DNA from: JBOFDK01 sp051656485 | Lineage (GTDB): Bacteria; Bacillota; Clostridia; Lachnospirales; Cellulosilyticaceae | Direction: 5' to 3' | Length of the DNA: 31,857 nucleotides | Assembly (NCBI GenBank): GCA_051656485.1 | Contig: JBOGBZ010000130.1 | Span: 1 to 31,857 of the forward strand | Shown here: positions 14,138-23,833 of the stretch, one piece after another | How positions within the stretch are numbered: position 1 is the first letter of the stretch | How the letters are laid out: each line of letters begins with the position of its first letter | Notes under the pieces: generated by a model | The model's input: the letters and a program-made list of their open reading frames with translations, nothing else | Told to the model about the DNA's origin: nothing | Databases searched by the model: none | Position numbers and translations under genes: made by a program

Positions 14138-14192
14138 AAACTAGAGTATCGAATCGTTTCACTAAATAATGATAAGGCGTAAGGAGTTGGAT

Positions 14193-15431
14193 ATGAAAAA
14201 GATTAATCAATTAATGGAAAAAGAAATAAGAGGTTGCTTTGAGTACTTTTGGAATCATACAAATACAGATTTAGGTTCTAAAGGCTATGGAATGGTACTA
14301 GATAGTACAAGAAAAGATGATATGGCATCTTTTGCAGCGGTAGGATTTGCATTACCAGCTTATATGATAGGTGTGGAAAGAGGATTTATTACACGGGAGC
14401 AGGGTGAAGATAGAATTCTAAATACCCTTAAAACTATTGAGAATAATGTAGGTCAAGTAAATGGTTTTTATAGACACTTTGTCAATGTAGAGACAGCAGA
14501 AAGATATGAAATGTCAGAGTACTCTACTATAGATACAGCGATCATGCTTGTGGGAGCAATAACTGTAGCAGAGTATTTCCAAGGAGAAATAAAAGAAACA
14601 GTAGATAGACTTCTTGAAAGAACTGACTGGGAATGGTTAGTTGCAGAAAGATATGGTAAGCCATGCTTTAGAATGGCATATAACCCTGATTTAACAGGTA
14701 GATGGGGATCAGGTCCAGATGGTTTTGCTAAAGATGGTTGGTGGGATCATTATGCAGAGCAACTTATGATGTACATACTTTATGCAGGTAAAGAAGATGT
14801 TAAGCCACAGTTAGCAATAGAGCTTTATGAAGCATTCCAAAGAACGCTAGGTTCTTATAAAGGGGAAAACTATGTGTACTGTCTAGGAAACGCATTGTTT
14901 ATCCATCAGTTTACACATTTATTCTTTGATTTTAGTAAGTATTTAGACTTTAAGGGATTTGATTGGTTTAGAAACTCTAAGACAGCTACATTAGCAAACA
15001 AAGCAACTTGTGAAGAATTAGGTATGCCAGAAAATAGCTGGGGATTAACAGCGATGCATTGCCAAGATGATTATTATGTAACAGGTGGTTATCCGAGAGG
15101 GACTGCAAAAATAGAACTAGAGCCTATCGTAAGAGGTGTAGTAGCTCCATACGGTCCTCTATGTTCAATGCCTTTTACACCAGAAGAAAGTAAGAAGGCG
15201 TTAACATTTATAGATGAAACATTACCTGAAATGTGGGGTGAATGTGGTCTTTATGACTCTTATGATTTATCAGGGGATGAGCCTTGGGTTTCAGAGACTT
15301 ACATTGGGATTGATAAAGGACCAACGATTATTATGCTAGACAACTATTTAGGTGGTACGACATGGAAATACTTCATGCAAAGTGAATACGTGCAAAGAGC
15401 TATTAAAGTATTAAAATTCCAAGAAAAATAA
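14193..15431 (+). CDS. PF10091-type glycoside hydrolase, GH144-like
   Basis: 412-aa enzyme with the Glycoamylase (PF10091) pattern: WGSGPDGFAKDGWWDHYAEQLMMYIL in the middle (Glu189), then a VAPYGPLCSMPFTPEESKKAL-like block, and the characteristic end ETYIGIDKGPTIIMLDNYL...WKYFMQ. The known fold is an (alpha/alpha)6 barrel; characterised GH144 members are beta-1,2-glucanases. Asp114 (YSTIDTA) and Glu189 are candidate active-site acids; that is inference. ATG 14193 is preferred over 14169 because AAGGAG (14181-14186) sits 6 bases ahead. There is no signal peptide, so it acts in the cytosol on imported oligosaccharides, unusual for an endo-glucanase. It opens a run of six genes with short gaps. 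Domain assignment is good; GH144 and substrate are less certain. Confidence 0.8.
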   Translation: MKKINQLMEKEIRGCFEYFWNHTNTDLGSKGYGMVLDSTRKDDMASFAAVGFALPAYMIGVERGFITREQGEDRILNTLKTIENNVGQVNGFYRHFVNVETAERYEMSEYSTIDTAIMLVGAITVAEYFQGEIKETVDRLLERTDWEWLVAERYGKPCFRMAYNPDLTGRWGSGPDGFAKDGWWDHYAEQLMMYILYAGKEDVKPQLAIELYEAFQRTLGSYKGENYVYCLGNALFIHQFTHLFFDFSKYLDFKGFDWFRNSKTATLANKATCEELGMPENSWGLTAMHCQDDYYVTGGYPRGTAKIELEPIVRGVVAPYGPLCSMPFTPEESKKALTFIDETLPEMWGECGLYDSYDLSGDEPWVSETYIGIDKGPTIIMLDNYLGGTTWKYFMQSEYVQRAIKVLKFQEK

Positions 15432-15464
15432 ATCAAAACATTTATTGATATAAGGAGAGAAATC

Positions 15465-17876
15465 ATGGGTATTACAACAGAAAAGAAGCAAATTTTAGTA
15501 GATGGCAAATCAACACTTGTACTTTCAGCAGAGTTTCATTACTTTAGATGTGATCCTGAGAACTGGGAAGCAACGATTGAACAAATTAAAGAATCGGGAT
15601 GCAATGCCATTGCAACCTACATTCCTTGGTGTTTACATGAGATGACAGAAGGCATTATTGATTTAGAAGGGCATACGAATCCAAGACTTAATTTGAAAAA
15701 GTATTTAGAACTTGTAGAAAAACATGATATGTTCTTAACTGTACGTCCAGGTCCATTCGTTATGGCAGAGCTTATTAATGATGGTACACCGAATTGGTTA
15801 CGTAAAAAATACCCAGATTTAATTCCTACAACTTGGGATAATGGTAAGGCAACGACAGTTACACTGGATTACACAGCACCAGAATACTTAGCAGCAAGTA
15901 GAGTATGGTATAAGGCTGTGAATGCACTTTTAAGTCAGCATATTTATCCAAAAGGTAAGATTGTGGGCTATCAATTAGATAATGAGATAGGAATGCTTTC
16001 TTGGGTAAGTAACTGTCCGGATTTAACAATTCCAGTACTTACTGAGTTTAGAGAATACTTATTAGCTAGCTATGAACAAAAAGAGTTAGAAGAGAGATAT
16101 CCTGTAGATTTTGATAACTTCGATACTTTTGTTCAGCAAATTAGAAGTCCACAAGATAGCTATGGATTAGAATTACATAAAGACTTAGGTTACTATATGC
16201 GTCAGCGTATTGTAAACTACGTGAATACTTTAAGAGCATGGGCAGAAGAAGATAATATTAAAGATATTCCTCTTATGATTAATATTCATGGATGTGGTGG
16301 TGGACGTGCATTCCCATATCCTATCGGCATTAGCCAACTTTATAAAGCATATGAAGGTGTGGAAGGAATCATCAGTGGAAGCGATATCTATTTAGATAAT
16401 GTAGATGTGCCTCTTTTATCGGACTGGTATATGATTAATGTATTAACAGATGCGACAAATAGTAAAGAACAGCCACTTACATCCCTTGAGTTTAGTGTAG
16501 GGGATAATGACTACGGTTATACCTATAGTAGACGTGCAGAAACACATCGTGCAGATTTTGCTATCCGTATGTATGTTGCTCAAGATAATAAGATGCTTAA
16601 TTACTATACATTCTGTAGTGGTACAAACTACCGTGTAGAAGAAGAAAACTTAGGCAATGGTACAGATCGTATCGCATCAACAGGTGAACAACATGGTTTT
16701 GCCGCACCAATTAAGTTTGACCGTTCAGTAAGTTATACTTACCATAGAATGCAAAGAGCATCACAGCTTATGCTTAATTTAAAAGATAAATTAGCAACAG
16801 CTTTTGAAGATACAGATAACTTAAAGTATGGATTTATTCCAGATTATTTCATGACAGAGTATCACTACAAGGATAGTGAAAGAAATAAAGAGATGATTAG
16901 ATGTCTTGAAGATATGCGTACCTATCATTCATGGGACACAGCTATTAAAGGATTCCTTTTAAATAACGTAAGTTTCAAGGGGTTAAATATCCAAGATAAA
17001 GACATTGATGGAGAAGATGTATTATTCGTACCATCTGCAAGATATATGGCAGCAGAGGTTCAACAAAAATTAGCAGACTTCTTAATAACAGGTGGAAAAG
17101 CACTTATTTATGGTGAAGTACCTCTTTATGATATGGAAGGGAATGACTGCAGAATTCTAATGGAAGCACTTGATTTAACACATCTTGGATTTGGTCAAGT
17201 GACAGCACATGGATTTAATTATTCTATCCAAGCAGTTAATTCTGTGGAGGGGCCATTCGAATATCATGTTCACCGCGTACAAACTTTAAAACCAGGTAAA
17301 AATACAGAGGTTCTCCTTAAGGTATACCATAACCAAGAAGATTGTGGATTTGATATTCAAGTAGGGAAAGGTAGATGTGTGGTTATTACTACACATTACA
17401 ACACAAACCTTGATTTCTACCAAAAAATCTATGATAAACTAGGCATCACACGCAAGTTACAACAAGACTATGATAGACATGGTATCTTCATGACATCTTC
17501 AGTGAATGCAGAGGATGAAAGATTCGTGACAGTCTTAAACTTAGATAACCTTGATAAAGAATTTAATGTGACATTAGATGATGAAAATATTCTGGGTGAA
17601 CCATTATACCTTAATGCGACAGAAGGGGTTTTACTACCACTTAATGTAAAAGTAGGAAAAGTAACAGTAAAGCATGCTAACTGTGAAATCTATGACTACA
17701 ATGACAATCAAATAACATTTAGACTTGTAGGTAAAAACTTTAAGGCAGTCTTTGAAAGCGATGTAGAAATAACATCAGAAGCACAAGATGTTCAAGTAAG
17801 TAGAAATGGCAACGTAGTGGAAGTAACAAAAGCTTACAGAAACTACGGTGAAGATTACATCACATTGAATATCTAG
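15465..17876 (+). CDS. Clan GH-A glycosidase, GH35/GH42-like
   Basis: 803-aa cytosolic enzyme without signal peptide. The N-terminus is GH35-like: SAEFHYFRCDPENWEATIEQ, then TYIPWCLHE and VRPGPFVMAEL. The acid/base is probably Glu174 in YQLDNEIG and the nucleophile probably Glu342 in LTSLEFSVG. The two are 168 residues apart, close to GH42 spacing rather than the roughly 80-100 of GH35, because of an inserted FREYLLASYEQKELEERY-like segment. After about residue 450 comes a domain like the GH42 trimerisation fold (DVLFVPSARYMAAEV), then a beta-rich tail. GH35 and GH42 are mostly beta-galactosidases, but a GH35 member acting on beta-1,2-glucans is known. Its start, 33 bases after the previous stop, has AAGGAGAG. 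Confidence 0.83.
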   Translation: MGITTEKKQILVDGKSTLVLSAEFHYFRCDPENWEATIEQIKESGCNAIATYIPWCLHEMTEGIIDLEGHTNPRLNLKKYLELVEKHDMFLTVRPGPFVMAELINDGTPNWLRKKYPDLIPTTWDNGKATTVTLDYTAPEYLAASRVWYKAVNALLSQHIYPKGKIVGYQLDNEIGMLSWVSNCPDLTIPVLTEFREYLLASYEQKELEERYPVDFDNFDTFVQQIRSPQDSYGLELHKDLGYYMRQRIVNYVNTLRAWAEEDNIKDIPLMINIHGCGGGRAFPYPIGISQLYKAYEGVEGIISGSDIYLDNVDVPLLSDWYMINVLTDATNSKEQPLTSLEFSVGDNDYGYTYSRRAETHRADFAIRMYVAQDNKMLNYYTFCSGTNYRVEEENLGNGTDRIASTGEQHGFAAPIKFDRSVSYTYHRMQRASQLMLNLKDKLATAFEDTDNLKYGFIPDYFMTEYHYKDSERNKEMIRCLEDMRTYHSWDTAIKGFLLNNVSFKGLNIQDKDIDGEDVLFVPSARYMAAEVQQKLADFLITGGKALIYGEVPLYDMEGNDCRILMEALDLTHLGFGQVTAHGFNYSIQAVNSVEGPFEYHVHRVQTLKPGKNTEVLLKVYHNQEDCGFDIQVGKGRCVVITTHYNTNLDFYQKIYDKLGITRKLQQDYDRHGIFMTSSVNAEDERFVTVLNLDNLDKEFNVTLDDENILGEPLYLNATEGVLLPLNVKVGKVTVKHANCEIYDYNDNQITFRLVGKNFKAVFESDVEITSEAQDVQVSRNGNVVEVTKAYRNYGEDYITLNI

Positions 17877-17895
17877 TACGAATAAAAGAATGATA

Positions 17896-17928
17896 AGAGG
17901 GAGGAGCTTCATGTGCCTCCCTTTCTTT
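17896..17928 (+). terminator. Hairpin between the GH35-like and GH3 genes
   Basis: AGAGGGAGG (17896-17904) pairs with CCTCCCTTT (17916-17924) with one G-U, around an 11-nt loop, followed by the weak tail CTTT. It lies in the only longer gap (80 bases) within the enzyme genes. It may be a weak terminator or an mRNA-stabilising or processing element. Confidence 0.5.
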
Positions 17929-17956
17929 AATAATAGCCAGCTAAAGGAGCGGAACA

Positions 17957-20104
17957 ATGAACAAAGAACGTATCGAAAGCTTAATTGCTCAAATGACAAT
18001 AGAAGAAAAGCTAGAACAAATGACTCAGCTTGCACCACTATTTTTCGGTGTGGAGCAAGACGTAGACCTAACAGGGCCACTTGCTGAAATGAAAATAGAA
18101 GAAGAGCGTATGAGAGGGGTGGGCAGTACCTTAAACTATTTCGGAGCAGCGAATCTTAAGGTGTTACAAGATAAGTACATGGCAGAGAATAGACTGGGTA
18201 TTCCGATGCTTTTCATGGCAGACGTTATCCATGGTTACCGTACAGTCTTTCCAATTCCATTGGCATTAGGATGTAGTTTTAATCCAGACAACTATTATAC
18301 AGCTACTGAGACAGCAGCGAAGGAGTGTTCTGCATCAGGGATTCAACTTACTTTTGCACCAATGTCAGACCTTGTACGTGACCCTAGATGGGGACGTGTA
18401 ATGGAGTCTCCAGGAGAAGACCCATATCTAAACTCAGTGATGACAGCAGCAGCGGTAAAAGGCTTCCAAGGGAATGATCCAAAAGAGAAGGGGCGTATCG
18501 CTGCTTGTGTGAAGCACTTCGCAGGTTATGGTGCATCAGAAGGCGGCAGAGATTACAACTGGGTGGATTTATCAAGCCATACATTAAGACAATTCTATTT
18601 ACAGTCTTATAAGGCAGCAGTAGATGCAGGTGTAAAAATGGTCATGACAGCATTCAACGTAGTAGATGGTGTGCCAGCAAGTGCCAATAAGATGCTTTTC
18701 AGAGACATTCTAAGAGATGAATGGGGCTTTAAAGGTGTGACAATCTCTGACTATGCAGCGATTGATGAGACCGTCATCAATGGCTATACAAAAGATGGTA
18801 AGGCAGCAGCTAAGGCATGTATCGAAGCAGGAATTGATATTGAGATGATGTCTACACACTATATCAATTATGGCAAAGAGCTTGTGGAGGAAGGTGCATT
18901 ATCTCTTGAACTTATCGACCAAGCAGTGAGAAATATCCTTACACTTAAGGATGAATTAGGCTTATTTGAAAACCCATACAAAGATGCAGATGAAGAGATG
19001 GAAAAGAAGCTTCATAAGTGTGAAGACCACGTTGCAAAAGCTAGAAAAGTGGCAAGAGAGTGCGTGGTTATGCTTAAGAATGAGCAAGTGTTACCACTTA
19101 AGTCAGGTCTTAAACTAGGTATTGCAGGACCATTTACAGCATCAAGTGATACGATGGGTGGTTGGTCATTAACAGATAAGAAAAATGCAGGTACATTAGG
19201 TGCAGAACTTGAGGCACATGGTATGCAAGTTGTAACGGCTATGGATGATGAGATTAAGCCAATGCAAGATGGCTTCTTTGATGTAGCAGATAAGGTCGAA
19301 GAAGCAGTAGCGGCGTTAAAAGATTGTGATGTAATCATTACAGCAGTAGGTGAGCATCCTTGTGATACAGGAGAAAGTGCAAGCCGTACAAATATTAGAC
19401 TTTCACCAAATCAAGAAAAGCTCATTACAGAACTACATAAGTTAGGTAAGCCAATCGTTGCTATTTTATTTAGTGGTAGACCACTAGAAATTGCACCGGT
19501 ATTACCATGCTGTGATGCAGTGCTTCAAGGATGGTTTTTAGGTACAGAATCAAGTGGAGCCCTTGCAGATATCCTTATGGGTCTGGCGAATCCATCGGCA
19601 AGACTTTCTATGAGTTTCCCTCAAACAGTAGGTCAAATTCCGGTTCACTACAATTGCTACAATACAGGACGTCCAAACTACGGTAAGCGTCATCGTTATG
19701 TAAGTTGCTACTTAGACTGTGACAATGAGCCACTTTATCCATTTGGCTACGGTTTAAGCTATGGTGAAGTAAACTATACAGATTTTGAAGTACAAGTAGA
19801 AGGGGATAGAGCTTTAGCTAAAGTTAAGGTGAGCAATTCATCAGCGTATACTATTAAAGAGACAGTTCAGTTGTATATTAGAGACCTTTATGCAAGTGTC
19901 GTAAGACCAGTAAAAGAGCTTAAAGGCTTCAAGCAAGTAACATTAACACCAGGTGCAAGCGAAGAAGTAACATTCGAGATTACAAAAGAGATGCTTATGT
20001 TCTATAATAATAAGCTTGAGTATGTGTTTGAAGCAGGTGAGTTTGATATTATGATTGGTAAAAACTCAGCTGATGTTAAGCATCAAATCATAGAGATGGC
20101 ATAG
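17957..20104 (+). CDS. Family GH3 beta-glucosidase
   Basis: 715-aa retaining glycosidase that removes beta-glucosyl residues from oligosaccharides. Domain order is typical: (beta/alpha)8 domain with PRWGRVMESPGEDP, KHFAGYGASEGGRDY and the nucleophile motif GVTISDYAAI (Asp265; Tyr replaces the common Trp), alpha/beta sandwich (about 385-570) with DVIITAVGEHPCDTGESASRTNI, and a C-terminal fibronectin-III-like domain (about 600-715). The length fits the BglX group, but there is no signal peptide, so it is cytosolic. RBS AAAGGAGCGG precedes ATG. In Listeria innocua a related GH3 enzyme encoded with an ABC binding protein acts on sophoro-oligosaccharides; cellobiose or xyloglucan fragments are other options. 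Confidence 0.95.
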   Translation: MNKERIESLIAQMTIEEKLEQMTQLAPLFFGVEQDVDLTGPLAEMKIEEERMRGVGSTLNYFGAANLKVLQDKYMAENRLGIPMLFMADVIHGYRTVFPIPLALGCSFNPDNYYTATETAAKECSASGIQLTFAPMSDLVRDPRWGRVMESPGEDPYLNSVMTAAAVKGFQGNDPKEKGRIAACVKHFAGYGASEGGRDYNWVDLSSHTLRQFYLQSYKAAVDAGVKMVMTAFNVVDGVPASANKMLFRDILRDEWGFKGVTISDYAAIDETVINGYTKDGKAAAKACIEAGIDIEMMSTHYINYGKELVEEGALSLELIDQAVRNILTLKDELGLFENPYKDADEEMEKKLHKCEDHVAKARKVARECVVMLKNEQVLPLKSGLKLGIAGPFTASSDTMGGWSLTDKKNAGTLGAELEAHGMQVVTAMDDEIKPMQDGFFDVADKVEEAVAALKDCDVIITAVGEHPCDTGESASRTNIRLSPNQEKLITELHKLGKPIVAILFSGRPLEIAPVLPCCDAVLQGWFLGTESSGALADILMGLANPSARLSMSFPQTVGQIPVHYNCYNTGRPNYGKRHRYVSCYLDCDNEPLYPFGYGLSYGEVNYTDFEVQVEGDRALAKVKVSNSSAYTIKETVQLYIRDLYASVVRPVKELKGFKQVTLTPGASEEVTFEITKEMLMFYNNKLEYVFEAGEFDIMIGKNSADVKHQIIEMA

Positions 20105-20138
20105 AAAAAAATAAGAAAACGTTAATGGAGGTTAGAGG

Positions 20139-22532
20139 ATGCAACAGTTAAGCAAACATTTCGTACCAGATTTCCAGGGAAAAGCAGCAGAGGGTGCAGT
20201 TGTACAAGGTGACAAGTATAGATTTACAATTTTAACTTCAAAGCTTATCCGTATTGAGTATGCTAAGAGTGGGAAGTTTGAAGATCGCCCAACTCAGGTA
20301 GTTGTGAATAGAGATTTCCCAGTACCAGCGTACAAAGTGATAGAAACAGACGAGCAATTAGAAATTAGTACAGAGCACATCAGTGTCTACTATGACAAAA
20401 AAGAATTTACCGCTTCAGGCTTACGTGTAGATGTACGAAGTGATATGAGAATTTGTGATAACAGATGGTACTATGGTGCGAAGATTGATAACTTAAAGGG
20501 GACTTACCGTACACTTGATGCTATAGATGGTGGCGTTGAATTAGGAGATGGCGTGCTTGCAGTGAATGGTTTTACTGTGCTTGATGATTCTCATACACTT
20601 CTTATCGAAGAGAATGGTTGGGTAGCACCAAGAGAAGATGATGTCATCGACCTCTACTTCTTTGGTTATGGTAGAGAGTACTTAGAGTGTATGAAAGATT
20701 ACTTTAAGCTTACAGGAGAGACACCAATGCTCCCAAGATACGCACTAGGTAACTGGTGGAGTAGATATTGGAAGTATGATGAAAGAGAGTTAAAGGAACT
20801 TATGACACGCTTTAAGGCAGAAGACATCCCATTCTCAGTATCTGTTATCGATATGGACTGGCATCTCGTAGATGTAGATCCAAAATACGGTGGTGGCTGG
20901 ACAGGCTACACATGGAACAAAGACCTCTTCCCGGATCCAAAACGTATGCTTGATTGGTTACACCAAGAAAACCTTAAAGTGACCTTAAACCTTCATCCAG
21001 CAGAGGGAATCAGAGGATACGAAGAAATGTACGCGCCAATGGCAAAGGCACTAGGTGTGGACTATGAACGAGAAGAACCAATTCCGTTTAATATTACAGA
21101 CCCAAGCTTTATGGAAGCTTACTTTAAGTACCTACACCATCCACGTGAAGAAGAAGGCGTAGACTTCTGGTGGATTGACTGGCAACAAGGTGAGAGAACT
21201 GCCGTTAAAGGGTTAGACCCATTATGGATGCTTAACCATTATCACTTCTACGATATGAAGAAGCAGAACGTACGTCCATTAGTATTCTCACGTTATGCAG
21301 GTCCTGGTAGTCATCGTTACCCTATCGGTTTCTCTGGGGACACTTATATTACTTGGGCATCCTATAAATTCCAACCATACTTCACATCGACAGCGTCAAA
21401 TATCGGATACTGCTGGTGGAGTCATGACATCGGAGGTCACTTCCAAGGGGAACGTGATGATGAACTGACAGCAAGATGGGTACAATATGGAGTATTCAGC
21501 CCAATCATGCGTCTACATAGTTCAAGTAGCCGTTTTACATCTAAAGAGCCATGGCGCTATGAGATGCAATACGAAAAGACTATCAAAGAGCACTTAAGAC
21601 TACGTCATCAATTAGTGCCATACATCTATACAATGAATCAAAAACTTCATGCAGAAGGTGTACCATTTATCCAACCAATGTACTATCAATATCCGAAACA
21701 AGATGGCGCATACCGCGTAAAAAATCAATACTTCTTCGGTAGTGAGGTGATGGTAGCACCAATCACAGATCCTATCAATCAAAAGACACGTCTTGGAAAA
21801 GTAGAGACATGGCTTCCAGAAGGTAGATGGATTGATTTCTTCACAGGAAGAGTGTACGAAGGTAATCGTATGATCAATATGTTTAGAGGAATCGAAAACC
21901 AAGTGGTCCTTGCAAAAGAAGGAGCTATAATCCCTATGGCAAGACACAATGGTGATAATAGTATCGAAAATCCACATGAGTTAGATATCCTTGTATTCCC
22001 AGGAAAAGATAATGATTTTACCATGTATGAAGACAATGGTAATGATATGAACTACCAAGAAGGTCACTTTGCTACCACAAAGATGCAGGTAGAATGGAAC
22101 GAAAAGCAGCAAATCACCATCCAAGCAGCAGAAGGAGACATAAGTGTTATTCCAACTGAGAGAGATGTACGTATCATGTTACGTGGCGTAAGAAAACCAA
22201 GTGACGTACGTGTAATAGTAGGTGGCGAAGAAGTAGCATGTGAAGTAGTATACGACAAAGCAATTAACACATGTACGATGATGATTGGTAAAGTAGCAGC
22301 GACAGCAAGTATCCAAGTAACGATAGGTGATGTAGATGTCATGGATGCCAACGACGATTATTTAGAGACAATCTACAACATCTTAAATAAGGCACAAATT
22401 CCATATAACCTTAAGGATGATACGTACCACTGTATTTTAAATAGCAAAGATAAGATGAGCCTTATCGCTGAGATCGGATGTAGAGCATTAGATAGAGATA
22501 TCTACGAAGCAATTATCGAAGCAATCATGTAA
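20139..22532 (+). CDS. Family GH31 alpha-glycosidase
   Basis: 797-aa cytosolic enzyme. The N-terminal beta-sandwich (about 1-190) precedes the (beta/alpha)8 barrel. The nucleophile is probably Asp347 in FWWIDWQQG, differing from the WxDMNE of typical alpha-glucosidases and the KTDFGE of alpha-xylosidases; the acid/base is probably Asp401 in GFSGDTYITW. Substrate-site blocks SVIDMDWH and WWSHDIGGH and the proximal C-domain (PITDPINQKTRLG, VWLP-like WLPEGRWIDFFTG) are GH31-typical. The last 65 or so residues form an extra helical tail. RBS GGAGGTTAGAGG lies before ATG, 34 bases after the GH3 stop. Specificity cannot be read from sequence; an alpha-glucosidase is the default. Confidence 0.93.
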   Translation: MQQLSKHFVPDFQGKAAEGAVVQGDKYRFTILTSKLIRIEYAKSGKFEDRPTQVVVNRDFPVPAYKVIETDEQLEISTEHISVYYDKKEFTASGLRVDVRSDMRICDNRWYYGAKIDNLKGTYRTLDAIDGGVELGDGVLAVNGFTVLDDSHTLLIEENGWVAPREDDVIDLYFFGYGREYLECMKDYFKLTGETPMLPRYALGNWWSRYWKYDERELKELMTRFKAEDIPFSVSVIDMDWHLVDVDPKYGGGWTGYTWNKDLFPDPKRMLDWLHQENLKVTLNLHPAEGIRGYEEMYAPMAKALGVDYEREEPIPFNITDPSFMEAYFKYLHHPREEEGVDFWWIDWQQGERTAVKGLDPLWMLNHYHFYDMKKQNVRPLVFSRYAGPGSHRYPIGFSGDTYITWASYKFQPYFTSTASNIGYCWWSHDIGGHFQGERDDELTARWVQYGVFSPIMRLHSSSSRFTSKEPWRYEMQYEKTIKEHLRLRHQLVPYIYTMNQKLHAEGVPFIQPMYYQYPKQDGAYRVKNQYFFGSEVMVAPITDPINQKTRLGKVETWLPEGRWIDFFTGRVYEGNRMINMFRGIENQVVLAKEGAIIPMARHNGDNSIENPHELDILVFPGKDNDFTMYEDNGNDMNYQEGHFATTKMQVEWNEKQQITIQAAEGDISVIPTERDVRIMLRGVRKPSDVRVIVGGEEVACEVVYDKAINTCTMMIGKVAATASIQVTIGDVDVMDANDDYLETIYNILNKAQIPYNLKDDTYHCILNSKDKMSLIAEIGCRALDRDIYEAIIEAIM

Positions 22533-22557
22533 AAAAAGAAATGAGAGGTTGAAGTAT

Positions 22558-23829
22558 ATGAAAAAAGTAACGATTGGTGTCATTGGAGCAGGCGAAAGAG
22601 GGCAGCATTCTTATGCAAAATACCTTTTAGAAAACCCAGGGACTGGTCAAGTCGTAGCAGTAGCAGAACCAGTAGCAGAGAAAAGAGAGCGACTTGTAAA
22701 AGATCATGGGATAGAGGAAGCATATGTCTTTGAAAGCTGGGAAGATTTCTTAGAGCAAGATAAAATGTGTGATGCAGTATTCATTTGTACAAATGATGAT
22801 ATGCATTATGAACCAGCAGAAAAAGCATTGAAAAAGGGGTACCATGTGCTCCTTGAAAAACCAATGGCAAATACAGTAGAAGAGATTCGTAAATTTGATA
22901 AATTAGCGAAGAAGTATACTGACCAAGTGTTTGCTATATGTCATGTACTTCGTTACACACCTTTCTTTGGTAAGATTAAAGAAGTGATAGAAAGTGGTGT
23001 GATTGGAGAGCTCGTTAATATTCAGCACAATGAAAATGTGGGCTACCATCATATCGTACATAGTTATGTGAGAGGTAACTGGCGTAATAGCAATGAGACA
23101 AGTCCTATTATCTTAGCGAAAAGCTGCCATGACTTAGATATCCTTGTATATTTAGTAGGCGGAAAAGCTAAGAGCATCAGCTCTTTCGGTAGCCTTAAGC
23201 ACTTCAAGGCATCCTGTGCGCCAGAAGGCGCAAGTGAGAGATGTGTGACTTGCCAAGTGGAAGCAGCTTGTCCGTATTCAGCGAAGCGTATCTATACGAG
23301 AAGCCTAGGTACATGGCCAACTTGTGTATTCTACGAAGGTACAAGTGAAGAGGAATTATTACAAGTTTTAGGTGAGAGCAACTATGGGAAATGTGTTTAC
23401 CATAGTGATAATAACGTAGCGGATCATCAAGTAACGATCATTGAGTTTGAAAATGAAGTGACAGCGACCTTTAATTTATCAGGATTTACCCATGATATTT
23501 CTCGAACCCTTAAAGTGATGGGTACACGTGGAGAGATTCGTGCCCATATGGAGAAAAATTGTGTGGATGTACACGACTTCCTGACTGGAGAAATGGTAAG
23601 TCACGATACATCGAACTATGAATTAAGTCGTTACTCACATGGCGGTGGTGATGCGAAGATCATCCAAGAGTTTGTGGAGACAGTAGCAGGCTACAAAGAA
23701 GGTAGCAGAGAGCTTGTAAAGACATCAGCTATCTATTCAGTAGAAAGTCATCTGATGGGATTTGCAGCAGAGGAATCAAGACTTACGAAGCAAGTCATTG
23801 AGATGGATGAATATAGAACGCGAGGTTAG
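22558..23829 (+). CDS. Gfo/Idh/MocA-family oxidoreductase with Cys cluster
   Basis: 423-aa NAD(P)-dependent sugar oxidoreductase. The Rossmann fold starts with VTIGVIGAGERG; the family motif EKP is at 100-102 in LLEKPMANT, and the C-terminal alpha/beta domain contains candidate catalytic His in AKSCHDLDIL. It carries the cysteine set Cys220, Cys229, Cys232 and Cys238 (C-x8-C-x2-C-x5-C), which could bind a metal for structure. The start is ATG 22558 with GAGAGG 9 bases upstream; an in-frame TTG at 22549 is rejected. The next gene begins 4 bases after its stop. It might oxidise a sugar released by the glycosidases or take part in keto-sugar-assisted glycoside cleavage; the reaction is unknown. 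Confidence 0.9.
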   Translation: MKKVTIGVIGAGERGQHSYAKYLLENPGTGQVVAVAEPVAEKRERLVKDHGIEEAYVFESWEDFLEQDKMCDAVFICTNDDMHYEPAEKALKKGYHVLLEKPMANTVEEIRKFDKLAKKYTDQVFAICHVLRYTPFFGKIKEVIESGVIGELVNIQHNENVGYHHIVHSYVRGNWRNSNETSPIILAKSCHDLDILVYLVGGKAKSISSFGSLKHFKASCAPEGASERCVTCQVEAACPYSAKRIYTRSLGTWPTCVFYEGTSEEELLQVLGESNYGKCVYHSDNNVADHQVTIIEFENEVTATFNLSGFTHDISRTLKVMGTRGEIRAHMEKNCVDVHDFLTGEMVSHDTSNYELSRYSHGGGDAKIIQEFVETVAGYKEGSRELVKTSAIYSVESHLMGFAAEESRLTKQVIEMDEYRTRG

Positions 23830-23833
23830 GTCG

